Shown here in pieces: positions 25,175-34,099 of a stretch of DNA of 64,000 bases. A program made the position numbers and the translations under genes. The stretch is from Reyranella sp. (GTDB taxonomy: Bacteria; Pseudomonadota; Alphaproteobacteria; Reyranellales; Reyranellaceae). The notes below the pieces were generated by a model. The model worked only from the letters and a program-made list of their open reading frames with translations. It was not told where the DNA came from and searched no databases. The stretch is taken from NCBI RefSeq assembly GCF_030651995.1, contig NZ_JAUSBN010000025.1, positions 52,386 to 116,385 of the forward strand. Direction: 5' to 3'. The stretch's first letter is position 1, and each line of letters opens with the position of its first letter.

Positions 25175-26275
25175 ATGGGGGCTCGCATCCTCGCTCTCGT
25201 CAGTGATTGCTATGGCGCGCGCGGCGGTATCGCACGCTATAATCAGGATCTGTTCGATGCGCTGGCCGACGGCAGCACGGAAATCCTGATCCTCCCGCGC
25301 CACGGCGATGCGAGCGGGATGGTGCTTCCGGCCGGCGTGCGGCAGAACCCTTCGATCTTCGGCCGGCTCGGCTTCTCGCTGGCGGCGATCGTCGCAGCGT
25401 GGCGCTTCCGGCCGATCGACACGGTGTTCTGCGGTCACGTGTTCATGGCGCCGCTGGGCTTCCTGCTCGCCCGGCTCTTCGGTGCGCGTTACTGGGTTCA
25501 GGCACATGGCACCGACGTCTGGCAGGACCGCCGCGGACTCGTGCGGTGGCTGATTCGCAATGCCGACTTGGTGACGACGGTCAGCCGCGAGACGCGCCGC
25601 ATCCTGCTCGCCTGGGTCGACCTGCCGCCGGAGCGCGTACGTGTTCTCCCGGATACGGTGCAGGATGTGTTCACGCCAGGCCCGGCGCCTGCGGCGCTGC
25701 GTGACAGGCTGAACCTCGGCGCCGGGCCCATCCTCCTCACGGTCGGCCGGCTCGCTTCGAACGAGCGCTACAAGGGCCACGAGCCGGTCTTTTCTGTTCT
25801 CCCCGGTTTGCGCGCGAAATACCCCGATCTCGTCCATGTCGTGGCGGGGGACGGCGATGACAGGCAGCGTCTCGAAGCAGCCGCTGCCGAGCTGGCACCC
25901 GGCGCCGTGCGCTTCCTCGGTTTCGTGCCCGACGCGGACTTGCCGGATCTGTACCGGCTGGCCGACCTCTATGTGATGCCGAGCACGGAGGAGGGCTTTG
26001 GCATCGTCTATCTCGAGGCGGCGGCCTGCGGTTTGCGGGTCATCGGCGGCAAGGGCGGCGGCACGGCCGACTCCATTCCCGACGAGCGTGTCGGTGTGAT
26101 CGTCGATCCGGTCGACCGCGCCGCGCTGGCCTCGGCGATCGAGCAGCAGTTGGCGCGAGGCAAGGCCGACCCGGTTGCCGTGGAACCTTATCGGCGATCC
26201 CATTTTGTCGCCGCCGCGCGAGCACTCTATGCTCGCCTAGCAGCCCAGCCGCGTCGTATGAGTTCCGGCCTATGA
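25175..26275 (+). CDS. Family 4-type glycosyltransferase
   Basis: A 366-residue GT-B enzyme starting MGARILALVSDCYGARGGIARYNQDL. The C-terminal half has LLTVGRLASNERYKGHE and the nucleotide-sugar motif PSTEEGFGIVYLEAAACGLRV (E-x7-E). The ATG at 25175 lies 8 nt after the amidotransferase stop. The upstream frame is open but only as noise over that gene. The ABC permease gene overlaps the end (ATGA). Confidence 0.9.
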   Translation: MGARILALVSDCYGARGGIARYNQDLFDALADGSTEILILPRHGDASGMVLPAGVRQNPSIFGRLGFSLAAIVAAWRFRPIDTVFCGHVFMAPLGFLLARLFGARYWVQAHGTDVWQDRRGLVRWLIRNADLVTTVSRETRRILLAWVDLPPERVRVLPDTVQDVFTPGPAPAALRDRLNLGAGPILLTVGRLASNERYKGHEPVFSVLPGLRAKYPDLVHVVAGDGDDRQRLEAAAAELAPGAVRFLGFVPDADLPDLYRLADLYVMPSTEEGFGIVYLEAAACGLRVIGGKGGGTADSIPDERVGVIVDPVDRAALASAIEQQLARGKADPVAVEPYRRSHFVAAARALYARLAAQPRRMSSGL

Positions 26276-27114
26276 CATCCAGTGATCGCCCTTCGCAGCG
26301 GCTCATCCTCGAGGCCGGACGTGCCGATCGCCAGTATTGGGGCGACATATGGCGGTATCGGGAGCTCTTCTTCATCCTGGCCTGGCGCGATGTCGCGGTG
26401 CGCTACAAGCAGACGGTGATCGGCCTGGCGTGGGCCTTCGTCCGGCCGTTCGTGACCATGGTCGTCTTCACGGTCGTGTTCGGCAAGCTCGCCCGGCTGC
26501 CGACCGAGGGCGACGCGCCCTATGCGGTGCTGGTCTTCGCGGGCCTGCTGCCGTGGACGCTCGCCTCGTCGATCCTTGGCGACGCCTCGAACAGCGTCAT
26601 CACCAACTCGCAACTGGTCAGCAAGGTCTACTTCCCACGCATCATCATTCCCTTCGCCACGGTGATGGTCGGCCTGATCGACTTCGGCGTGAGCCTGCTC
26701 ATCCTGGTCGGTGTAATGGCGTGGTACGGCGTGGTGCCGGACTGGCACATCCTGCTGCTGCCGGTCTTCGTCGTGCTGGCGGTGCTGGTGGCCATCGGCC
26801 CGGCGCTGTGGGCGGCCGCGATGATCGTCAAGTACCGTGACTTCCGTTTCATCATCCCGTTCGTCGTTCAGGTCGGCCTCTACGTCTCGCCGGTCGGGTT
26901 CTCCACCAAGGTCGTGCCGCCGGAATGGCAGCTCCTTTACAGCTTGAACCCGATGGTGGGCGTGATCGATGGCTTTCGCTGGGCCATCCTGGGGGGCGAC
27001 AGTCCCCTCTACCTGCCGGGGTTCGCCGTCAGCATGCTCGTAGCCGCCGGCATGCTCTGGCTCGGCATCCACACGTTCCGCCGCACCGAGCGCGGCTTCG
27101 CCGACCTGATCTGA
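26272..27114 (+). CDS. wzm: ABC-2 type polysaccharide export permease (Wzm/TagG type)
   Basis: A 280-residue inner-membrane permease with about six helices. Family segments are WRYRELFFILAWRDVAVRYKQ, GLAWAFVRPFVTMVVFTVVFG, PWTLASSILGDASNSVI and FRFIIPFVVQVGLYVSPVGF. With the next gene's ATPase it would export lipid-linked glycan across the inner membrane. It overlaps the glycosyltransferase before it by 4 nt and is 2 nt ahead of the ATPase gene. Confidence 0.9.
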   Translation: MTSSDRPSQRLILEAGRADRQYWGDIWRYRELFFILAWRDVAVRYKQTVIGLAWAFVRPFVTMVVFTVVFGKLARLPTEGDAPYAVLVFAGLLPWTLASSILGDASNSVITNSQLVSKVYFPRIIIPFATVMVGLIDFGVSLLILVGVMAWYGVVPDWHILLLPVFVVLAVLVAIGPALWAAAMIVKYRDFRFIIPFVVQVGLYVSPVGFSTKVVPPEWQLLYSLNPMVGVIDGFRWAILGGDSPLYLPGFAVSMLVAAGMLWLGIHTFRRTERGFADLI

Positions 27115-27116
27115 GC

Positions 27117-28403
27117 ATGTCCGACGTCGTCATCCGTGCCGAGAAGCTCGGCAAGAAGTTCATCATCGGGCACCAGGTCGAGTACTCCGCGATCCTGGGC
27201 GAGGCGCTGGTGCGCAGCGCCCGTGGCCTCCTGCGCCGCGGCGCCGACATGCTGCGCGGCCGTGCCGTCGTCGCAGGCGACGAGATCGAGGAGTTCTGGG
27301 CGCTGCGCGACGTCGATTTCGAGATCAAGCGCGGGGAGGTGGTCAGCATCATCGGCCACAACGGCGCCGGCAAGACGACCATGCTCAAGATCCTGTCGCG
27401 CATTCTCGAGCCGACGCTGGGCCGCGTCGAGCTGAACGGCCGCGTCGCCAGCCTGCTCGAGGTGGGCACGGGCTTCCATCAGGAGCTTACGGGCCGCGAG
27501 AACATCTTCCTGAACGGCGCCATCCTCGGCATGACGCGCCAGGAAGTGCTGGCGCGGTTCGACGAGATTGTCGCCTTCTCCGGGGTCGAGAAGTTCATCG
27601 ACACGCCGGTCAAACGCTATTCGGTCGGCATGTATGCACGGTTGGCCTTTTCTGTGGCGGCCCATCTCGAGACCGAGATCCTGTTCGTCGACGAGGTGCT
27701 GGCGGTCGGCGATGCGGAATTCCAGAAGCGCTGCCTCGATCGAATGTCGGCCGTCGCCAGCGCCGGGCGGACTGTCCTGTTCGTCAGCCACAATCTCGCG
27801 GCCGTGGCGGCGCTCACGCGGCGCGGCATCGTGCTCAAGGGCGGCCGGCTCATCTTCGACGGACCGATAGAGAACGCGATCGCGCAGTATTCCGCGTCGC
27901 TGAGCAAGGGCAAGGCGGCGCGAGACTGGGGACGCGGCCATCATTCGGCGATCATCTCCGCTGACCTGCTCGACGCGCAGGGGCGGCCCACGGACACCTA
28001 CGAGCCGGGAACGCCGTTCAATCTTCAGGTCGAGGTCGAGACGGCGAACATGCCTGGACTGGGGCTCGAACTTCACCTGCGCGATGCCAACAACCTGCCG
28101 GTGGCTTTCTATTCATCCAGCATCTTTTCGCAGACTCCGCTGCCGAGCGAGGGGCGCCATGTGTGCAGGTTGAGCCTGCAGCCGCTTTTCCTGGCCTCGG
28201 GCGAATACAGTTTCGACATTTCCACGAACTCACTCACCATCGTCGTCGATCACGGCGTCGCCAACGCCATTCCGTTCCAGGTGGCCGCCTCCAGTCCGGG
28301 CGGCATCGCCTACGACTTCAAGCAGAGCCTGGGCCATGGCGTCCTTGCCATGCAACTCGCTTCGCCATTGCGCATCGAGCCCGCATCGTCGGAGCCGGCC
28401 TGA
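27117..28403 (+). CDS. wzt: ABC polysaccharide exporter ATPase with C-terminal glycan-binding domain (Wzt type)
   Basis: A 428-residue ATPase. The Walker A is GHNGAGKTT, the signature is YSVGMYARLAFS (the Wzt-type variant), and the Walker B is ILFVDEVLAVGD. Residues about 275-428 form a Wzt_C-like domain that in O9a-type systems recognises the chain end. It is longer at the N-terminus than short TagH-type ATPases. The pair with the permease makes the ABC export route. GT gene follows 11 nt after the stop. Confidence 0.92.
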   Translation: MSDVVIRAEKLGKKFIIGHQVEYSAILGEALVRSARGLLRRGADMLRGRAVVAGDEIEEFWALRDVDFEIKRGEVVSIIGHNGAGKTTMLKILSRILEPTLGRVELNGRVASLLEVGTGFHQELTGRENIFLNGAILGMTRQEVLARFDEIVAFSGVEKFIDTPVKRYSVGMYARLAFSVAAHLETEILFVDEVLAVGDAEFQKRCLDRMSAVASAGRTVLFVSHNLAAVAALTRRGIVLKGGRLIFDGPIENAIAQYSASLSKGKAARDWGRGHHSAIISADLLDAQGRPTDTYEPGTPFNLQVEVETANMPGLGLELHLRDANNLPVAFYSSSIFSQTPLPSEGRHVCRLSLQPLFLASGEYSFDISTNSLTIVVDHGVANAIPFQVAASSPGGIAYDFKQSLGHGVLAMQLASPLRIEPASSEPA

Positions 28404-28413
28404 TCGCCGAGCC

Positions 28414-29664
28414 ATGCGCCACACGGTTTGCATCGTCAGTCCCGGCAATCTCGCTTCCAATCCGCGGGTATTGAAGGAAGCTGACGCCTTGCAGGGCGCC
28501 GGCTACGACGTCACCACGGTGGTCTGCGACTACAACGAAGCGCTGCGCCAGGCCGACGACGAGATCGAGGCTGCGGCGCCGTGGAAGGTGATCCGGGTGC
28601 CGCGTGCCCGTTACGAAGGGCTTGTGGCACGCATGGCCGCGGGCCTGGCACGGGTGCTTTCGGCCGCGGGATTCGCGGTCCCGGTCGGCGTGGCGGCACG
28701 CAGCGCCCGCACGCCGGTTGCCGCATTGATGCGGCGCGCGCCGGAGGTGCCGGCCGATCTCTACATTGCGCATTATGTGGCGGCCCTGCCGGCCGCTGCC
28801 GAGGCGGCTCGACGGCACGGCGCTCTCCTCGGGTTCGACGCCGAAGACTTCCACTCGGGCGAAGGCACCGGGGCGCCGGACGACGCATTCCGGACGAAGA
28901 TGATCGAGATCGTGGAGCAGGCCGTCCTGCCGTCCTGTTCGCACATGACGGCCGCGGCGCCGTTGATCGGCAAGGCCTACGCCGCGCGCTACGGCCTGGC
29001 CGAGCCGGCCACGGTGCTGAACGTCTTCCCGCTGTCGATGGCGCCGCCCCAGCCAGAACCCGTTCGAACCCAGGATGGGACGCCGACAATCCGGGCCTAC
29101 TGGTTTTCGCAGACGATCGGCCTTGATCGCGGCCTGCAGGCGTTCATCCACGCGATGGCCCGCACAAGGACGCGCGTGACGCTCGATATCCGGGGCAGCA
29201 ACCGGTGGGGTCATGGCGATGCATTGCTGGCGCTGGCCTCCTCGCTCGACCTGGTCGACAGGGTGAGGCTGCTGCCGATGGCTCCGCCGGGCGAGATGGT
29301 CCGGCTGGCTGCCGACTACGATGTCGGCCTGTCGCTGGAGACCGACGTGAGTGAGAATCGCCGCATCTGCCTCACCAACAAGATCTTCACCTACCTGCTC
29401 GCCGGTGTTCCCGTCGTGATGAGCGACACGCCGGCCCAGACTCAGTTGGCAAGAGATCTCGGCCCGGCGGCCCGGCTTTGCAGCCTGGCCGATCCGGCGG
29501 GTCTGGCCGAGACGCTCGACGCGCTTGCTTCGCCGACCATCCTCGCGGAGGCTTCGGCGACCGCGTGGCGTCTCGGCCGTGAACGCTACAATTGGGAGAA
29601 GGAGCAGGACGTGCTGCTGCAATCGGTGGCTGCCGCCTTCGCGCGACGGGAGACGATACGTTGA
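28414..29664 (+). CDS. GT-B glycosyltransferase
   Basis: A 416-residue protein starting MRHTVCIVSPGNLASNPRVLKEADAL, the usual N-terminal Rossmann opening of sugar-nucleotide transferases. The C-terminal part has YDVGLSLETDVSENRRICLTNKIFTY and GVPVVMSDTPAQ. The ATG at 28414 is 11 nt after the ATPase gene and the next gene overlaps its stop (TGATG). The sugar is unknown. Confidence 0.85.
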   Translation: MRHTVCIVSPGNLASNPRVLKEADALQGAGYDVTTVVCDYNEALRQADDEIEAAAPWKVIRVPRARYEGLVARMAAGLARVLSAAGFAVPVGVAARSARTPVAALMRRAPEVPADLYIAHYVAALPAAAEAARRHGALLGFDAEDFHSGEGTGAPDDAFRTKMIEIVEQAVLPSCSHMTAAAPLIGKAYAARYGLAEPATVLNVFPLSMAPPQPEPVRTQDGTPTIRAYWFSQTIGLDRGLQAFIHAMARTRTRVTLDIRGSNRWGHGDALLALASSLDLVDRVRLLPMAPPGEMVRLAADYDVGLSLETDVSENRRICLTNKIFTYLLAGVPVVMSDTPAQTQLARDLGPAARLCSLADPAGLAETLDALASPTILAEASATAWRLGRERYNWEKEQDVLLQSVAAAFARRETIR

Positions 29665-30716
29665 TGCGCCTGCTGCTGACGGCCGATCCGGAGATCGAAG
29701 TCCCGCCGCGGCTCTACGGCGGGATCGAGCGCATCGTGGACGTGCTCGTCCGCCGGCTGCGCGCTGCCGGCCATACGGTCGGGCTGGTGGCGCGTCCGGG
29801 CTCGGAGTGCCCCAACGACGCGTACTTCCCGTGGCCGGGTCTCAGCTCGTTGTCGAGGCGTGACACCGTGCTCAACACGCTCGCACTTGCTCGCGCGGTC
29901 CGGGCCTTCAGGCCCGATCTCGTCCACAGCTTCTCGCGCATCGCCTATCTGCTGCCGCATCTGCGCGGGCGCACTCCGCTCATCATGTCCTTCCAGCGCG
30001 AACCGACGCACCGTACCGTGGCACTCGCCGTCCGGCTGGCGGCACCTGGACGGCTCACCTTCACCGGATGCAGCGACTACATTGCGCGCCGTGGCCGGGC
30101 GGCGGGCGGCGAGTGGCACGGTATTCCGAACTTCGCGGACACAGACGGTCTCACGCTCGGAAGCCGGTCCGTGCCGGACGATGCACCGCTGGTCTTCCTG
30201 AGCCGCGTCGAGGAGATCAAGGGCGCGCACTGGGCGATAGAGATCGCGCGACGCACCGGCCGCCGGCTGGTCATCGCGGGCAACCATTCCGACCGGGATG
30301 ATCCGGAGGGCCGCTTCTGGCGGGAGAAGATCGCGCCCGAAATCGGCAAGGGCGGCATCGAGTATGTCGGGCCGGTCGACGACGTGCAGAAGAATGCCCT
30401 GCTGGGCGCGGCACGGGCCATGATCGTGCCGATCCAGTGGGACGAGCCGTTCGGCATCGTGTTCGCCGAATCGCTGGCCTGCGGCGCACCGGTGATCTCG
30501 TGCCCGCGTGGCGCTCTGCCGGAGATCGTGCGGCCCGGTGTCGATGGATTCCTGATCAAGTCGATCGAGGAAGGGTGTGATGCCGTCGAGCGCGTTGGCG
30601 CACTCGACCGCACGGAGTGTCGTCGCCGCGCCGTCGAACACTTCTCCGCCGGGGCCGTCGTGGCGCGCTACATCGACCTCTACTCGAAGGTGCGCGCCCG
30701 TCCGGCGCGATCATGA
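29664..30716 (+). CDS. Family 4-type glycosyltransferase
   Basis: A 350-residue GT-B enzyme. The opening MRLLLTADPEIEVPPRLYGG is followed by GIERIVDVLVRRLRAAGH; the donor-site motif is PIQWDEPFGIVFAESLACGAPV (E-x7-E) and ends with FLIKSIEEG. It overlaps the previous gene by one base (TGATG) and the next by 4 nt. Part of the translationally coupled EPS gene run. Confidence 0.9.
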   Translation: MRLLLTADPEIEVPPRLYGGIERIVDVLVRRLRAAGHTVGLVARPGSECPNDAYFPWPGLSSLSRRDTVLNTLALARAVRAFRPDLVHSFSRIAYLLPHLRGRTPLIMSFQREPTHRTVALAVRLAAPGRLTFTGCSDYIARRGRAAGGEWHGIPNFADTDGLTLGSRSVPDDAPLVFLSRVEEIKGAHWAIEIARRTGRRLVIAGNHSDRDDPEGRFWREKIAPEIGKGGIEYVGPVDDVQKNALLGAARAMIVPIQWDEPFGIVFAESLACGAPVISCPRGALPEIVRPGVDGFLIKSIEEGCDAVERVGALDRTECRRRAVEHFSAGAVVARYIDLYSKVRARPARS

Positions 30717-32005
30717 CCCGGCGACTAGCCCTCGTCAGCGGACACTTTCCGCCGAGCAACCTCGTGGGCGCCCAACGAGCACGGCTCTGGTCGCGCTACC
30801 TGCCGGAGTTCGGCTGGGAGCCGGTCGTCGTTACCGGCGATCCGGCGCAATACGAGGAGCGACCGGATCCCGACCTCGAGCGGCTGGTGATGCCGGGCCT
30901 CAAGGTCGTCCATGCGAAGACCCTGTCGACGCGTCCCGTGCGACTGGTCGGCGACATCGGCATTCGTTCCTTCTGGGGCTGCTACCAGGCGCTCGCGCAG
31001 ATGGCGAAGGCGCGCGAGATCGATTTCGTGATGGTGACCATTCCCTCCAACTATCTCGCGCCGGTCGGTCGGCTCGTGCACCTGCGCCACGGACTGCCAT
31101 TCGGGATCGACTATCAGGATCCCTGGGTCAACCGCTGGACGGGTGACGAGAAGCCGTTCAGCCGCGCCTGGGCATCGAACAAGCTGGCCGAAATCCTCGA
31201 ACCCTGGTCGGTGCGCGATGCCGCCCTCATCACCGGCATGGCGCCGGGCTATGTGGCCGGCATGCTGGAGCGAAATCCCAGGGTCTCGTCGCAATCCGAG
31301 CTGGCCTACATGCCGATGGGCACGGCGCCGGAAGACTATGCGCTGGTGCGCAGCCTCGGGCGGGCGCCTTTCCTGTTCGACGCCGCAGACGGGCGTTTCC
31401 ACCTGATCTATGCCGGTGCGCTGCTGCCCGCCGGCTTCGTCGTGCTCGACAGTTTCCTGGCCGGGTTGCGCAGCCTCCGCGAGCAGGCGCCGCAGGTGGC
31501 CGCGCGGCTTGCCGTCCATTTCGTCGGAACTGGCAGTTCGCCGGACGATCCGCAGGGCCATCGCGTACTGCCGCGTGCGCGCGCCGCCGGCGTCGGGGAG
31601 ATGGTCGACGAGCATCCCCATCGCATCGGCTATGTCGATACGCTGAACCATCTCATGCACAGCAGCGCGGTACTCGTGCTGGGATCGACCGAGCCGCACT
31701 ACACGCCGTCGAAGGTGTTCCAGGCGATGCTGTCGGAGCGGCCGGTCTTCGCCTTGCTCCACCGTGACAGCACGGCGGTCGCCATGATCCGTTCGGCCCA
31801 TGTCGGCGAGGTCCTCACTCTGACCGAGGGTGAGCTACCGTCAGCCGAGTCCGTGGCGACCTCGCTTCGGAGGTTCATCGAACGGCCTGCCTATGAGGCG
31901 GCCTCCGTGGACCGCAGCGTCTTCGAAGGCTATTCGGCGCGGGAATCGACGCGGCTGTTTGCCGAGGCGCTGGATCGGGCCTGCGCGAGAAGCGAACGCA
32001 CATGA
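30713..32005 (+). CDS. Glycosyltransferase-like protein
   Basis: A 430-residue GT-B-like protein. N-terminal segment RLALVSGHFPPSNLVGAQRARLWSRYL and the C-terminal VLVLGSTEPHYTPSKVFQAMLSERP fit transferases of the family 4 group, although the classical E-x7-E motif is not clear. The ATG at 30713 overlaps the upstream stop (ATGA). Sugar and linkage unknown. Confidence 0.8.
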   Translation: MTRRLALVSGHFPPSNLVGAQRARLWSRYLPEFGWEPVVVTGDPAQYEERPDPDLERLVMPGLKVVHAKTLSTRPVRLVGDIGIRSFWGCYQALAQMAKAREIDFVMVTIPSNYLAPVGRLVHLRHGLPFGIDYQDPWVNRWTGDEKPFSRAWASNKLAEILEPWSVRDAALITGMAPGYVAGMLERNPRVSSQSELAYMPMGTAPEDYALVRSLGRAPFLFDAADGRFHLIYAGALLPAGFVVLDSFLAGLRSLREQAPQVAARLAVHFVGTGSSPDDPQGHRVLPRARAAGVGEMVDEHPHRIGYVDTLNHLMHSSAVLVLGSTEPHYTPSKVFQAMLSERPVFALLHRDSTAVAMIRSAHVGEVLTLTEGELPSAESVATSLRRFIERPAYEAASVDRSVFEGYSARESTRLFAEALDRACARSERT

Positions 32006-33171
32006 GGCGACGCATCGGCTTCCTGGTCAGCCATCCGATTCAGTACTATGCGCCGTTCTTCCGCGAGCTTGCGGGGCACTGCGATCTCACCGTTTTCTTC
32101 GCGCATCGTCAGGACGCGGCGGGACAGGGGCAGGCGGGTTACGGCGTCGCCTTCGACTGGGACGTCGATCTCCTGTCCGGCTATGAGAGCCGCTTCCTGA
32201 CGAACGTCGCCCGTGTGCCGTCCACCCAGTCCTTCGCAGGCTGCAACACGCCCGAGATCGCCGACCGGATTTCGGAGAGCCGCTTCGATGCCTTCGTGGT
32301 GCCGGGATGGTCGCTTCGGTCCTACTGGCAGGCGGTGAGAGCGTGCCGTCGCGCGCGCGTGCCCGTCATGGTGCGGGGCGATTCGCAACTCGCGGGGCAG
32401 CGCGGCGGGGCGGTTCGGCGCGTCAAGGGCGCGGTTTTCCCACACCTCCTGAAGCAGTTCGACGCCTGCCTGTATGTCGGTCAACGCAATCGCGACTACC
32501 TCGAACACTATGGCGTGCCGGCCGGCCGGATGTTCTTTTCGCCGCACTGCGTCGACAACGACGCCTTCAAGCGTGGAAGCGACGCGGCGCGGGAGGCCGG
32601 CAGCCGGGGCGCGCCAGATGGACGCAAGCGTGTGCTGTTCGTCGGCCGACTGGTGGAAAGCAAGCGGCCGCTGGACGTGATGCAGGCCGTTTCCAAACTC
32701 GTCTCGGCGGGGATGCCCCTCGAACTCGTGGTTGCGGGTGCGGGTGAGCTTTCGTCCCGGATGGAAGAGGCCGCCCGCGCCGTCGGCGTGGACGCGCGCT
32801 TCCTGGGGTTCGTCAACCAGAGTGGACTGCCGTCCGTGTATGCCTCGTCCGACGTGGTGGTGCTTCCGTCGACCGCGGTGGAGACCTGGGGGCTCGTGGT
32901 CAACGAGGCCATGGCCTGCGGCGTTCCTGCGGTGGTGTCCGATGCCGTCGGCTGCGGGCCCGACCTGATAGAGCCAGGGGTCACGGGTGCCGTGGCCCCG
33001 CTCGACGACGTTCCGGCGCTGGCGACGGCGATCGCATCGGTTCTCGCGCTCGACATTGGCATGACGCGCCGCGCGCTGGCCGAGCGCATGGAAACCTATT
33101 CGCCGGCGCGGGCGGCCGAAGGCCTGCTCGAAGCAGCCGATGCCCTTGCCTCCGGGAACCCGCTAAGGTGA
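32002..33171 (+). CDS. Family 4-type glycosyltransferase
   Basis: A 389-residue GT-B enzyme. The N-terminus is RRIGFLVSHPIQYYAPFFREL and the domain 2 opening is RVLFVGRLVESKRPLDVMQAV; the donor motif is PSTAVETWGLVVNEAMACGVPA. It overlaps the upstream gene by 4 nt and the GT2 gene follows after 4 nt. Confidence 0.9.
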   Translation: MRRRIGFLVSHPIQYYAPFFRELAGHCDLTVFFAHRQDAAGQGQAGYGVAFDWDVDLLSGYESRFLTNVARVPSTQSFAGCNTPEIADRISESRFDAFVVPGWSLRSYWQAVRACRRARVPVMVRGDSQLAGQRGGAVRRVKGAVFPHLLKQFDACLYVGQRNRDYLEHYGVPAGRMFFSPHCVDNDAFKRGSDAAREAGSRGAPDGRKRVLFVGRLVESKRPLDVMQAVSKLVSAGMPLELVVAGAGELSSRMEEAARAVGVDARFLGFVNQSGLPSVYASSDVVVLPSTAVETWGLVVNEAMACGVPAVVSDAVGCGPDLIEPGVTGAVAPLDDVPALATAIASVLALDIGMTRRALAERMETYSPARAAEGLLEAADALASGNPLR

Positions 33172-33175
33172 CGTC

Positions 33176-34099
33176 GTGAGCGACATATCCGTCGTCATTC
33201 CGACCTTTAACCGCCTGTGGGCCTTGCCGCAGGCCGTGGAGTCGTGCCGGTCCACCGGCGGAAACGTGGAGATCGTCGTCGTCGACGACGGCAGCACGGA
33301 CGGGACCTGGGACTGGCTGCAGGCGCAGCGCGACATCGTCGCCATCCGCGCCGAGAACTGGGGCAAGGACTGGGCCGTCGAGACTGCACTCCAGGCGGCG
33401 CGCGGCGAATTCGTGCGCTTCCTCGATTCGGATGACTGGCTTTGCGAAGATGCCAATGTATGCCAGCTGGCGCTCGCCCGCGAGACCGGTGCCGATCTCG
33501 TCGTTGCAGGCTACGAAGACTACGACGACGAAACCGGAGAGCGGCGGGTCAATGCCTGGGACGATTGCGACGACTTCATTGCCCAGCAGCTGGGCGAGGG
33601 GTGGTCATCGCACTATTCGGCCTTCCTGTTCCGCCGTGATCTGATCCGGGGCATCCCGCATCGTCAGGACTTTGCCTTGCGCGACGACCGGCTGTTCATC
33701 CTCGAAGTCGCGATGCGCCATCCCCGCCTCGCCATCTATCGCGAGCCGGCCTTCGTGCACCGCCGTCATGCGGGCGAGCGTTTGCAGCACACTTCGGGAT
33801 TCAGGCGCGATCTCGGCTTCTGGACCCATATCTCGATCTATCGCAAGACGCTCGGCCTGCTCGAGGCACGCGGCGAGCTCACGCTCCGCCGCAAGCGCGC
33901 CGCCATTCGCATGCTGTGGCCCAATGTGCGGGCGTTCGCGCGGGCCTATCCGCGAGAGGCGGCGGAAATCCTCGACTGGATCTATCGACTCGATCCGGAG
34001 TTCAAGCCGCCGGTGCGTCCCGCGATCGCCTTCGCCTACAAATGGCTGGGCTTCGCCGCGACGGAGCGCTTGCTGGGTTTCAGGGCGTTGCAGCGATGA
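33176..34099 (+). CDS. Family 2 glycosyltransferase
   Basis: A 307-residue GT-A enzyme. It opens ISVVIPTFNRLWALPQAVES, has the VVVDDGSTDGTWDW block, and the metal motif is LDSDDW (DXD-like). The acceptor-side DDRLFILEVAMR block is also present. GTG start at 33176. Cytoplasmic, adds one sugar from a nucleotide donor. The next gene overlaps its stop by 4 nt. Confidence 0.92.
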   Translation: MSDISVVIPTFNRLWALPQAVESCRSTGGNVEIVVVDDGSTDGTWDWLQAQRDIVAIRAENWGKDWAVETALQAARGEFVRFLDSDDWLCEDANVCQLALARETGADLVVAGYEDYDDETGERRVNAWDDCDDFIAQQLGEGWSSHYSAFLFRRDLIRGIPHRQDFALRDDRLFILEVAMRHPRLAIYREPAFVHRRHAGERLQHTSGFRRDLGFWTHISIYRKTLGLLEARGELTLRRKRAAIRMLWPNVRAFARAYPREAAEILDWIYRLDPEFKPPVRPAIAFAYKWLGFAATERLLGFRALQR